A stretch of DNA of 34,144 nucleotides, taken from positions 1 to 34,144 of the forward strand of contig JADHTQ010000048.1 of NCBI GenBank assembly GCA_016784965.1, in the 5' to 3' direction. Positions within the stretch are counted from its first letter, which is position 1. Each line of letters opens with the position of its first letter. Of this stretch, positions 1 to 7,916 are shown in pieces. The translations under genes and the position numbers were made by a program. This stretch comes from Bacteriovoracaceae bacterium. GTDB taxonomy: Bacteria > Bdellovibrionota > Bacteriovoracia > Bacteriovoracales > Bacteriovoracaceae. The notes beneath the pieces were generated by a model. That model worked only from the letters and a program-made list of their open reading frames with translations. It was not told the origin of the DNA and made no database searches.

Positions 1-115
1 ATACTTTTCTTTGTATAATAGGCCAACATTTATTGTTTGCAGACTGCTTAAGGAAAAATATCGTAAAAATGACCATGTCAATGACCAGGACAGGTATTTG
101 AAGATCAGATCAAGT

Positions 116-616
116 TTAGGATGAAAAATTCAGGTTAGAGATGGCCTGTAAAAAATCTAGCTCTACTTCAGAACAAGTATGTCCTTCTTTGACATAGGTA
201 TTTAGCACCCCTGAAACCTCGTCATTAAAAATAATGGGAATACAGTAGTGGCCATGGTTGTGTAAGTTGTCGTGGCCTATGGTATGCTCACCATTTATTT
301 CATTGCAAAAGACCACCTTTTTTATAAGTGCCGCTTGACCACATAAACATTGTCCAATTTTAACCTTTGCACATGTGTTCATTTGTGATCCAAAGTTAAC
401 CCAGGCCTTTAAGACTAATGTGTCCTGACCATCTTCTTTGAGAAAAATTGCACCTTTTTTTTCTATTTCTAAAAAGGATGTGTGCAAAATTTCATTCAGT
501 GCATCTTGTAGTAATTGTTCCAGAGGTAGTTTTTTAAGAGATAATTGCAAGATTGAATGCAAGACTCTGCATAGGGCATTGCGATCATGCTCGCTATCAA
601 ACTTGGAGAAAATCAT
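116..616 (-). CDS. GAF-domain sensor-like protein
   Basis: Cytoplasmic protein of 166 residues that is essentially one GAF domain. The stretch GQCLCGQAA (about residues 88-96) followed by HYCIPI and a GVLNTYV strand matches the core of GAF domains that sense small ligands or redox state. There is no transmembrane segment and no attached kinase, cyclase or HTH output domain, so any signal must be passed to a partner. Several Cys and His residues cluster in the putative ligand pocket, which would suit a redox or metal sensor, but that is inference. The start is supported by AAGGA about 9 nt upstream on the minus strand. It lies 96 bp downstream of the lipoprotein gene on the same strand and may be the last gene of the dnaE cluster. 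The family is fairly certain; the ligand and role are unknown. Confidence 0.75.
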   Translation of the reverse strand: MIFSKFDSEHDRNALCRVLHSILQLSLKKLPLEQLLQDALNEILHTSFLEIEKKGAIFLKEDGQDTLVLKAWVNFGSQMNTCAKVKIGQCLCGQAALIKKVVFCNEINGEHTIGHDNLHNHGHYCIPIIFNDEVSGVLNTYVKEGHTCSEVELDFLQAISNLNFSS

Positions 617-712
617 ATCAGCTATTCCTTATGATATTTCTTTTCATTTTAAATATTGGTATAAAGTATATCGGTATTTGAAAAAAATTCTATATAGATT
701 TTTATGAAAAGA

Positions 713-1642
713 TTAATATAATTGAACGAGGTCCCCTTCTTGGACAGATCCACCAGAGTGCAAGATAGCAATAGAGCCATTTTCTCCGAAATAATCAATA
801 ACTTCGACAGTACCTTTAATTTCACCTTTTGACATGCCAAGAAGTGCCCCAGTCTCAGGATCGTAGACTTCAGTACCTTCTGTCATAATTTTTAAAATAT
901 CCCCCACATTCATGCCACTTCTTCTACCAGCATTTAAATAAATTTTAGTTCCAATAATTTTTGCGACTCTTCCAATCCAATCGAGTCTTGATGATATCTT
1001 AATAACTTTGGGAATGGCCCGTCTGATGGCAACTTTAACTGCATACCTGAGTAAATTCCTTCGAAACACAAGTTTTGACTCCCTATCAACATTAAAAAGT
1101 CGATAAGTTGTATCGTCTGTCGCTCCATGCATTGTTTCTGAAAAAATTTCTTTATTGGAGTTAATGTTAAAAATTCTAATTTCTACTTTGGCCTCACTAA
1201 AGGATTTGGTCGTTCTAACAAGCCCTATTTCGTCAGTTTTTTCCCGGACTCTGGCCTCTACAATACGTCCAAAAATCACAAAATTAATTCCCATAATACG
1301 GGCCTGCCGAGATAGTTGAATGAGCTTTACCCCACCTCCTGCATAAATCTCCTTAGAATTGCCAAAAGACTTCTTGCCAAGAGGGTCTACAATAAACTCT
1401 CCAGTGCCGTTTATTTCATGATTCAGCTCTTCGGTTGCAACAATAGCGAGATCTTCTCCACCATATGGGGCTTCATTGAATAAATTGAGTAAGGCCACTT
1501 TTTTCTTAATACCATTGTTAAATAGCGCTTTAGCATCTGAAACTGCAAGACCTTTATGGTTTCTTTGCACCACACCTTGGGAACAAGACAAAAGGCCTAT
1601 AAGCACAGTTAAGCTACTAGTCCATAACACAACATTCTTCAT
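713..1642 (-). CDS. Lipoprotein with CsgG-like and FlgT-C-like domains
   Basis: Exported lipoprotein of about 309 residues. The N-terminus is a lipoprotein signal with lipobox LLSC, so it should be anchored in a membrane by a lipidated Cys. The middle region (KKVALLNLFNEAPYGGEDLA and the later NFVIFGRIVEARV) resembles the CsgG/FlgT middle fold. The last 90 residues, with NVGDILKI, a YDPETGALLG motif and a closing EGDLVQLY, resemble the FlgT C-terminal beta domain. FlgT/CsgG-type proteins act at the periplasmic face of flagellar or secretion machinery; that role here is inferred. I chose the second of two close ATGs because AAGGGG lies 7 nt before it. It starts 11 nt past the stop of the upstream exported-protein gene, so the two are probably co-transcribed. 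Confidence 0.75.
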   Translation of the reverse strand: MKNVVLWTSSLTVLIGLLSCSQGVVQRNHKGLAVSDAKALFNNGIKKKVALLNLFNEAPYGGEDLAIVATEELNHEINGTGEFIVDPLGKKSFGNSKEIYAGGGVKLIQLSRQARIMGINFVIFGRIVEARVREKTDEIGLVRTTKSFSEAKVEIRIFNINSNKEIFSETMHGATDDTTYRLFNVDRESKLVFRRNLLRYAVKVAIRRAIPKVIKISSRLDWIGRVAKIIGTKIYLNAGRRSGMNVGDILKIMTEGTEVYDPETGALLGMSKGEIKGTVEVIDYFGENGSIAILHSGGSVQEGDLVQLY

Positions 1643-1653
1643 ATTCATGCCCC

Positions 1654-2991
1654 TTACTTCTTAGCTGTTTTTTCCAACGAAATGGAAAAAGTGTCGGGAT
1701 TAAAGGTTAGGCGGCGACTATCATCTAGCTTCAGGCCATCTAGTGAGAGAAGAAACTTATGCAAGTCTTCGCTAGATCCCCGATATGTTAAATTTATCTT
1801 GGCCTGATTCATATTATATTTAACTACAGATGTATGACAGCGTATGTGAGCGCCTTTTGTTTGCATCAAAGTATTTAACAAGTCCGTATCATAAATGTTT
1901 TTCATATTCTCCACAAATATTTCAGTATTGGACAAATCTATTGGCAAAAGACCCAACTTTGTTTTAAGTGGCGAAAGAGCAAGCAGTGGTAGCCTATACA
2001 TTTCACTTGCAACATTGGAACTAAGTTTGTGGAGATTGAGGGTTGAGTATTTATGTACTCGAGGCTTAAAATCGTCATGAGCAACAATTTTTGAGGTTGA
2101 AAAATCTAACAGAAAAAAGCCACCGCTAATAGCAAAGTCTCGCGTTTGTAGCAATTGATTGCTGGCAAGTTTTTCAACTTTTATATCTACTTTTAACCAA
2201 AGAGTATCAACACCATTTGAGTCCTCTTCTAAGCTGTTTTGGTCATTAAAAAAGTATGACTTTTCCTGCAAGTCAGCGTAGTTTTGGGTCAGTTGTTCAA
2301 TTTTTTGATCTGTAACAATAACTTCACCGATATACATCGATAGGTTTTCTTGGGCCCATTTTTTCCAGTGCTCTTTTACAACTGATGTCAGATCCTCAGA
2401 GGCCTCAACTCCTAAATCGGTCCAGTCCATATTGTTAATCTGAAACTCTGCTTGAATGTACATTTTCGAAAAATATCTATTTTGCTCGGGACTGGCCAAT
2501 AAGCGATAGTACAGCTTATTTAACAATTTACTATCAACTTTGGCGATAATGTTGATATATCTTGAGTTTGGGTACTGCAAAGAACGCCCCATTTTTTTTA
2601 TAGAATAGGAGCTAATTACTCTTGTAATGTTTTTAAAAGTGCTTTTTAGCTTTAATTTTTTTAAGCGCAATGCTTTGTTAAATTTGACCCCATACTTTTT
2701 CCCAAATTTTTCTTCAAACCGCTCCTTCATATTAATTTCGATGGGTGCCATATATGCTTCAAAGCTTGTATCAAAATTTTGCCAAAATAATTTGTTATCA
2801 AGTCCATGCAATTTTAATTTTTTATCAATTACATTTCTAAAGGCCTTATAAAGTAGTTGCTTTTTGATAAAACTTAAAGCATCGCCTTCGACTGAAAGAA
2901 AGCGCCCCTTGCCTCTTAAAAACGAGTCTGCACCATATGTCAATCCTGGTGAGCACAACAAGATAATCATGACTAAAATCTTATGTTTCAT
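1654..2991 (-). CDS. Exported protein of unknown family (possibly FlgT-N-like)
   Basis: Protein of 445 residues with a cleavable signal peptide (hydrophobic VMIILLCSPGLTYG, then ADS). The first mature segment, with FLRGKGRF followed by a long helix ending in KAFRNVID, loosely resembles the start of FlgT N-terminal domains, where a glycine strand is followed by an 'A..A...A' helix. The rest shows alternating strands and helices and no catalytic motif that I recognise. GAGGAAG lies just before the ATG. The start codon overlaps the dnaE stop by 4 bp (ATGA), so translation is coupled to dnaE, and the CsgG/FlgT-C-like lipoprotein follows directly. It could be the other half of a split FlgT-like assembly; this is inference. 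Presence and export are fairly certain, function is not. Confidence 0.65.
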   Translation of the reverse strand: MKHKILVMIILLCSPGLTYGADSFLRGKGRFLSVEGDALSFIKKQLLYKAFRNVIDKKLKLHGLDNKLFWQNFDTSFEAYMAPIEINMKERFEEKFGKKYGVKFNKALRLKKLKLKSTFKNITRVISSYSIKKMGRSLQYPNSRYINIIAKVDSKLLNKLYYRLLASPEQNRYFSKMYIQAEFQINNMDWTDLGVEASEDLTSVVKEHWKKWAQENLSMYIGEVIVTDQKIEQLTQNYADLQEKSYFFNDQNSLEEDSNGVDTLWLKVDIKVEKLASNQLLQTRDFAISGGFFLLDFSTSKIVAHDDFKPRVHKYSTLNLHKLSSNVASEMYRLPLLALSPLKTKLGLLPIDLSNTEIFVENMKNIYDTDLLNTLMQTKGAHIRCHTSVVKYNMNQAKINLTYRGSSEDLHKFLLSLDGLKLDDSRRLTFNPDTFSISLEKTAKK

Positions 2992-5900
2992 AAAGCTTCC
3001 TCAACTTTTCCATCTATTACATATTTTACCGCATTTGCACCCCAAATATCATTAACTTTTGCTGCCATCTGGGGGGTAGGGTTTACTAAAAATTCATCTC
3101 CCAAAGGAAGGCGTGCTCTGCCACCGTCATCATTAAAGATAATATGAAGTGGAACACTGCCTCGATACATAAGTAAAAGCTGTTTAAAGCTTTTTAATCT
3201 ACTGCTACTTAACTCTTTTAGTGACAAGTTAATCCGAACGCCGGTTATGCGATCTTCTGTTTGCTCCTGCAGCTTTCCGATTTTGGAGGGGAAAAACTTG
3301 CGAGGGCTCTCGGCCAGATTTATATGGCCATGCATAATTAATGGTTCATTGGCGGCAATCATTTGTTCATACTCTTCAAAAACCTTAGGAAATATTATAC
3401 ACTCAATTTTGCCAGAAAGATCTTCTAAAGTGGCAAAACACATTTTATGGCCCTTGCGACTAATAATATTTTTTCTTGAAACTATCATACCTGCCAATAT
3501 TACATCGCGTCGATCATCCCCTAACACATCTGGAATTTCAGCAATTGTCATAGAAGATACCTGAGTGATAACATTGTTAAATACATCTAAGGGATGGCCA
3601 GAGATATAGATACCCATAAGTTCGGCCTCTAAACTTAACTTTTCCCTTTGTGCCATATCTTCTACTTTTATAATATCCAACCAATCTTGGGGATTGCTGT
3701 TGCTATCTTTTTGATTTGCATCGATGAGATCAAATAGACTTACTTGCCCTAAACTTTCTTGCTCCTGTTTTTTGGCCGCATAGGTGGTAATTAACTCCAT
3801 ATTCTCAAGTAACGTCTTTCTATTATATGTTTCACAAGAATCAAAGGCACCAACTTTAATGAGTGACTCTAAAACTCTCTTATTGACAGCGCGAAAACTA
3901 ATTCTTTCACAAAAATTGATAAAGCCAGTATAGGGCCCATTTTCCTGTCGCTGCTTGATTATTTCACTGACGGCACCTTCGCCGACATTTTTAATGGCCC
4001 CCATACCAAAGCGAATGTTTTTACCAACAACATTAAATGGCCACAGGGATTCATTGATATCTGGTGGTAACACTTCAATGTCAAATAATTTTGCATCATT
4101 TATATAAGCTGTTACTTTATCGGTGTTACTGAGTTCTGTACTAAGCAGGGCCGCAAAAAATGGTGCGGGATAATAGGCCTTTAAAAAGGCAGTTTGGTAG
4201 GCAATAAGAGCGTAAGCCACCGCATGTGACTTATTAAAACCATAGGCCGCAAAGTTGGCCATTAAGTCGTATAAATTGGCCGCCTTTTCTTCATCAAAGT
4301 TATTCTTTTTAGCACCTTCTAAAAAGATCTCGCGGTGACGTTGCATCTCTGCATCTTTTTTTTTGCCCATTGCCCTTCTGAGCATATCTGCTTGCCCTAG
4401 GCTATAGCCTGCCACAATTCGTGCTATATTCATCACTTGCTCTTGGTAGACGATTACTCCATAAGTATCTTTGAGGGTCGACTCCAGTTGAGGAAATGGA
4501 AACACAAGCTCAGATCTGCCATGCTTGACCTCAATGAAGTCATCAACCATCCCCGACTCTAAAGGACCGGGCCGATAGAGAGCGTTGATTGCTGTAATAT
4601 CTTCTAAGGTGCTGGGCATAATTCTTTTGCACAAATCAATCATACCAGAGGATTCAAGTTGAAAAACTCCAATCGTCTGTCCTTTTGAAATGAATTGATA
4701 AATGTGTGGATCTTCTAAATCGATCTCTTCTATATCAAATGAAGCATCGTGATCGCGTCTAATAAAAGAGACCGCATTGGCAATAACAGTAAGAGTTTTA
4801 AGTCCTAAAAAATCAAACTTAATAAGCCCGGTCATCTCTGAAAAATCTTTATCAAACTGACAGACTTGCTCGCCCTCTTTGCCTTTAAATAGCGGTGCAT
4901 GCTTCACTAGAGGCTCATTAGTAATGATAACTCCAGCGGCATGAATTGAAGCATGCCTTAAAAGCCCCTCAAGCCTCTTAGAAACTTTCATGATTTGCTT
5001 TATCTTGGGGTCACTTTCAATGAGTTCTCCTAGCTTCGGCTCAAGCTCCAATGCCTTATCTAGAGTCATCTTAAGTTCATCGGGGATCAACTTAGCGATC
5101 ATGTCGGCTTCTGAGTATGGTAGATCAAACACCCGACTCACGTCGCGTATAACTCCCTTTGCTAGCATCTTGCCAAAGGTGATGATTTGCCCCACCCGCT
5201 CGGCCCCATATTTTTGCGTGACATACTCAATCACTTCAGATCGCCTAGTCTGACAAAAGTCGATATCAAAGTCCGGCATGGTGACTCTTTCTGGATTGAT
5301 AAAGCGCTCAAATAGCAAGTTAAAAGGGATGGGATTGATATTGGTGATTAAAAGGGAGTAGGCCACAAGTGATCCTGCACCAGAGCCGCGCCCAGGACCT
5401 ACTGGGATATCATTTTCCTTAGACCATTTAATGAAGTCTGAAACTATTAAGAAGTAGCCGGCAAAGCCCATTTCTATGATCATTGCGATCTCTTCTTCTA
5501 GCCTCTTGTGATACATGGGTTTTATAAGTGATTCCCAATTTTGCTCTTGTTTAATCTTAGCAAAATGTGGGCCTTGAAATCGCTTTAATAGCCCCTCTTT
5601 GGAAACTCTGGCAAAATACTCATCTGTGGTTTCAGATGTATTTATTTCAAAGTCTGGAATATGATAAATCTGATTGCCCGCTTTATCCTTCCAATTAAGT
5701 TCAACATTACACTGACTGGCAATTTTTAAGGTATTGTCACAGGCCGATATGTGCTCAGAAAATGCATCTCTCATAATGTCTGGAGATTTAAAATAAAACT
5801 CATCGCTGGAGAGTTTCATGCGCTTTTCATCTTGCAGGGTTTTGCCAGTTTGGATACACAGTAACACTTCCTGAGCAGTAGCATCATCTCTGTTTAGATA

Positions 5901-6596
5901 GTGACAATCATTAGTCGCAACTAATGGCAAACCAGAGCTACTGGCATAAGAAATAATTTTTTTATTTATTTTGGCCTGTTCAGGTAAACCATTTTCTTGA
6001 ATTTCAAGATACAAGTCATCTTTAAAAATGCCGTGTAACTTGGAGATGGCCTCATGGGCCAACTTGTCCTCCCCTGTAAAAAAGTGATAACCAACATCTC
6101 CTTTTAAACAGGCAGTGGTCGCGATTAGCCCTTCACTATAGCGGGACAATACTTCGTAATCAATTCTTGGTTTATAGTAAAAGCCTTCTAAGTAGCCAAT
6201 TGAAACTAACTTACATAAATTCTGATACCCAATATTATTTTTACACAGCAAAACCAAATGATGAATTTGATGCCCCGATTCTACTTCATCTTGGCCTGCT
6301 GCCACTGCATTTTTTCTGACAACAATTTTTCGATCCAACCTAGAGCCTGTGGTCATGTAAACTTCACATCCAATGATCGGTTTAATGCCTGCATCCTTTG
6401 CTCTTGTATAAAAGTCAATCGCCCCAAACATATTACCGTGATCAGTCATGGCCACAGCAGGCATATTATATTCTTTGGCCTTTGAAAATAGATCCTGCAA
6501 GCGGATGGCACCATCTAAGAGCGAGTATTGGGTGTGCAAATGTAGATGTACAAAACTACTTGAGTCTTTGTGATCTAGTGAGCAGGGATCGGGCAT
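2988..6596 (-). CDS. dnaE: DNA polymerase III subunit alpha
   Basis: Replicative polymerase of about 1,200 residues, full length for a DnaE1-type enzyme. The N-terminal PHP domain begins with HLHLHTQYSLLDGA. The catalytic palm carries the PDFDIDF aspartates at about residue 440 and the third acidic residue in KFDFLGLKTLTV at about residue 594. A helix-hairpin-helix region follows, then an OB-fold (ILAGMIVSRKNIISRKG) near residue 1040 that contacts single-stranded DNA. It synthesises the chromosome as part of the replisome. I prefer the ATG at 6596 because GGAG stands 9 nt upstream; the in-frame ATG 15 nt earlier has no ribosome binding site. It heads a coupled cluster with the exported protein and lipoprotein downstream. 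It is divergent from the FHA gene across a 170 bp spacer holding a palindrome. Confidence 0.97.
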   Translation of the reverse strand: MPDPCSLDHKDSSSFVHLHLHTQYSLLDGAIRLQDLFSKAKEYNMPAVAMTDHGNMFGAIDFYTRAKDAGIKPIIGCEVYMTTGSRLDRKIVVRKNAVAAGQDEVESGHQIHHLVLLCKNNIGYQNLCKLVSIGYLEGFYYKPRIDYEVLSRYSEGLIATTACLKGDVGYHFFTGEDKLAHEAISKLHGIFKDDLYLEIQENGLPEQAKINKKIISYASSSGLPLVATNDCHYLNRDDATAQEVLLCIQTGKTLQDEKRMKLSSDEFYFKSPDIMRDAFSEHISACDNTLKIASQCNVELNWKDKAGNQIYHIPDFEINTSETTDEYFARVSKEGLLKRFQGPHFAKIKQEQNWESLIKPMYHKRLEEEIAMIIEMGFAGYFLIVSDFIKWSKENDIPVGPGRGSGAGSLVAYSLLITNINPIPFNLLFERFINPERVTMPDFDIDFCQTRRSEVIEYVTQKYGAERVGQIITFGKMLAKGVIRDVSRVFDLPYSEADMIAKLIPDELKMTLDKALELEPKLGELIESDPKIKQIMKVSKRLEGLLRHASIHAAGVIITNEPLVKHAPLFKGKEGEQVCQFDKDFSEMTGLIKFDFLGLKTLTVIANAVSFIRRDHDASFDIEEIDLEDPHIYQFISKGQTIGVFQLESSGMIDLCKRIMPSTLEDITAINALYRPGPLESGMVDDFIEVKHGRSELVFPFPQLESTLKDTYGVIVYQEQVMNIARIVAGYSLGQADMLRRAMGKKKDAEMQRHREIFLEGAKKNNFDEEKAANLYDLMANFAAYGFNKSHAVAYALIAYQTAFLKAYYPAPFFAALLSTELSNTDKVTAYINDAKLFDIEVLPPDINESLWPFNVVGKNIRFGMGAIKNVGEGAVSEIIKQRQENGPYTGFINFCERISFRAVNKRVLESLIKVGAFDSCETYNRKTLLENMELITTYAAKKQEQESLGQVSLFDLIDANQKDSNSNPQDWLDIIKVEDMAQREKLSLEAELMGIYISGHPLDVFNNVITQVSSMTIAEIPDVLGDDRRDVILAGMIVSRKNIISRKGHKMCFATLEDLSGKIECIIFPKVFEEYEQMIAANEPLIMHGHINLAESPRKFFPSKIGKLQEQTEDRITGVRINLSLKELSSSRLKSFKQLLLMYRGSVPLHIIFNDDGGRARLPLGDEFLVNPTPQMAAKVNDIWGANAVKYVIDGKVEEAL

Positions 6597-6688
6597 GAAT
6601 GTGGTCTCCATAAAAATATTTGTCGAAACAATACCATAACGGGATAAGTAGATAAAGATAGAAACCCTTGCCGCAATGCCTCTTTTGT

Positions 6689-6708
6689 GAAATGAACTCT
6701 TTCATTTC
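6689..6708. promoter_or_regulatory. Perfect 7-N6-7 palindrome between dnaE and the FHA gene
   Basis: The arms GAAATGA and TCATTTC are exact reverse complements separated by six bases. This is the geometry of dimeric CRP/FNR-type binding sites, although the half-site is not the CRP consensus. The right arm overlaps the proposed -35 hexamer of the plus-strand FHA gene, a position that would suit repression. No regulator can be named from the sequence. Confidence 0.45.
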
Positions 6709-6728
6709 GCATAATATAAAATTATAAT
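6700..6728 (+). promoter_or_regulatory. Sigma70-like promoter for the FHA gene
   Basis: A perfect -10 hexamer TATAAT (6723-6728) stands 17 bp after TTTCAT (6700-6705), a weak -35 matching three of six consensus positions. The expected transcription start is about 6735, some 30 bp before the chosen ATG. Confidence 0.5.
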
Positions 6729-6766
6729 AGTGTTAAACATATTCATTGCCACACAGGGAAAATCAG

Positions 6767-7900
6767 ATGGCCATTGCACTTAAGCTTAAAATAGATTTTG
6801 GAAATGATAAGACAAAAGAGATCTCATCGACTCTCAATGAGAATAAAAAATATCTCATAGGAAGAAAGGGAAGCTGGATTAAGCTATCGGATGAACAGTT
6901 ATCCAGAATCCACTGCTATATGACAGTCAAAGGGAGCGTCTTAACACTAATTGATAATAAAAGTACCAACAAAACTTATCTCAATAAGGAAGCAATTAAA
7001 AAGAAGGAATTGACAGAAGGCGACATTATTACCATTGGCAATACAACAATCCAGGTGTTGGGCATCACATTCAATGAAGAGGTTAAAAATGACGTCATAG
7101 ATCAAGAAGAAGAGGAGCTAGAAGATATTGAAGTACTTGAAGAAGATGATGATGATGATGATGATGAAGAAGATGACACAAAAACACAGAGCAAAAAAAC
7201 CAAAGTGAAATCTACACGATCAAAAAAAACAAGTCAGGAGGGTAGTGATTTACAGGTTTACCTCGGCATACCTATAAAAATGAGCAACATTATCCAGCTA
7301 TACAAGGATTTTTTTAAATCCCCTCTTAAAGTTTTTCAAAAAATTGATTACTCTCTCCCTTTGAAGCAATCCCTTATTATAATAGGTGTCACAACGCTAA
7401 TAGGTGACTTTATGGTTGCAGTTTCTAATCCATTAGAATCTATGACCTCCGCAATTTTTAGCTCGATAATGGGCGTTTTTGTTACCGTTGTTATGATGCT
7501 TTATTGGGCATACTCTTATAATGTTACAAAAAAAATAACAAAGATTAATGGTAGCACTAAACACTTTCTAGATTTCTATGCTCATATGACCATACTTATG
7601 CTACCTATAGAGTTTGCTACTGCAATCTCTTTTACTATACTCCCTATTTTTCTGGCATTGTTTATGGTTATGGGGTTAAGATTTTGGTTCTTCATTTGCT
7701 TTATTAAGGCCTTTAAACCTAAACCTCTAGTTGCTTTTGTCATAACTGTCGTCAACGCTTTTATCTTACTCCTAGTAATATCAGTAATCTCTACACCTAA
7801 GCAAAGTTCACTTCTCAAAAATATGAGAAAGGACTTAAAGCATCAACAGGTGATTATGCAAAAGGAGATAAAATCTAAGGAACTAAAAAAGAAAAATTAG
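6767..7900 (+). CDS. FHA-domain protein with Yip1-like membrane domain
   Basis: Membrane protein of 377 residues. Residues about 1-100 form an FHA phosphothreonine-binding domain: the IGRKGSW turn, SRIHC where FHA domains have S-x-x-H, and the STNKTYLN strand. A very acidic linker follows, with seven consecutive Asp from GAT repeats at 7145-7165 and then a basic KKTKVKSTRSKK stretch. The C-terminal half has about five hydrophobic helices and resembles the Yip1 family (FFKSPLKVFQKID, then paired membrane helices). The likely role is recruiting Ser/Thr-phosphorylated partners to the membrane; partner and pathway are unknown. I placed the start at ATG 6767 because AGGGA lies 7 nt upstream; an upstream TTG at 6746 is in frame but lacks a ribosome binding site. 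It converges on the antiporter gene and its TAG lies inside the shared terminator stem. Confidence 0.8.
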   Translation: MAIALKLKIDFGNDKTKEISSTLNENKKYLIGRKGSWIKLSDEQLSRIHCYMTVKGSVLTLIDNKSTNKTYLNKEAIKKKELTEGDIITIGNTTIQVLGITFNEEVKNDVIDQEEEELEDIEVLEEDDDDDDDEEDDTKTQSKKTKVKSTRSKKTSQEGSDLQVYLGIPIKMSNIIQLYKDFFKSPLKVFQKIDYSLPLKQSLIIIGVTTLIGDFMVAVSNPLESMTSAIFSSIMGVFVTVVMMLYWAYSYNVTKKITKINGSTKHFLDFYAHMTILMLPIEFATAISFTILPIFLALFMVMGLRFWFFICFIKAFKPKPLVAFVITVVNAFILLLVISVISTPKQSSLLKNMRKDLKHQQVIMQKEIKSKELKKKN

Positions 7901-7916
7901 TTGTGCTTGCACAACT
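7899..7916 (-). terminator. Intrinsic terminator for the antiporter gene
   Basis: The arms AGTTGTGC and GCACAACT form a perfect 8 bp stem with a two-base loop. Read on the minus strand the stem is followed by AATTTTTCTTTTTT, the U-rich tract of an intrinsic terminator. The stem includes bases of the stop codons of both converging genes, so it may also slow plus-strand transcription, although no T-run follows on that side. Confidence 0.75.

Noticed and set aside
438-707. 89-codon plus-strand frame over the GAF gene start
   Set aside because: It is antisense to the better supported GAF gene. Its composition and start context do not support a gene.
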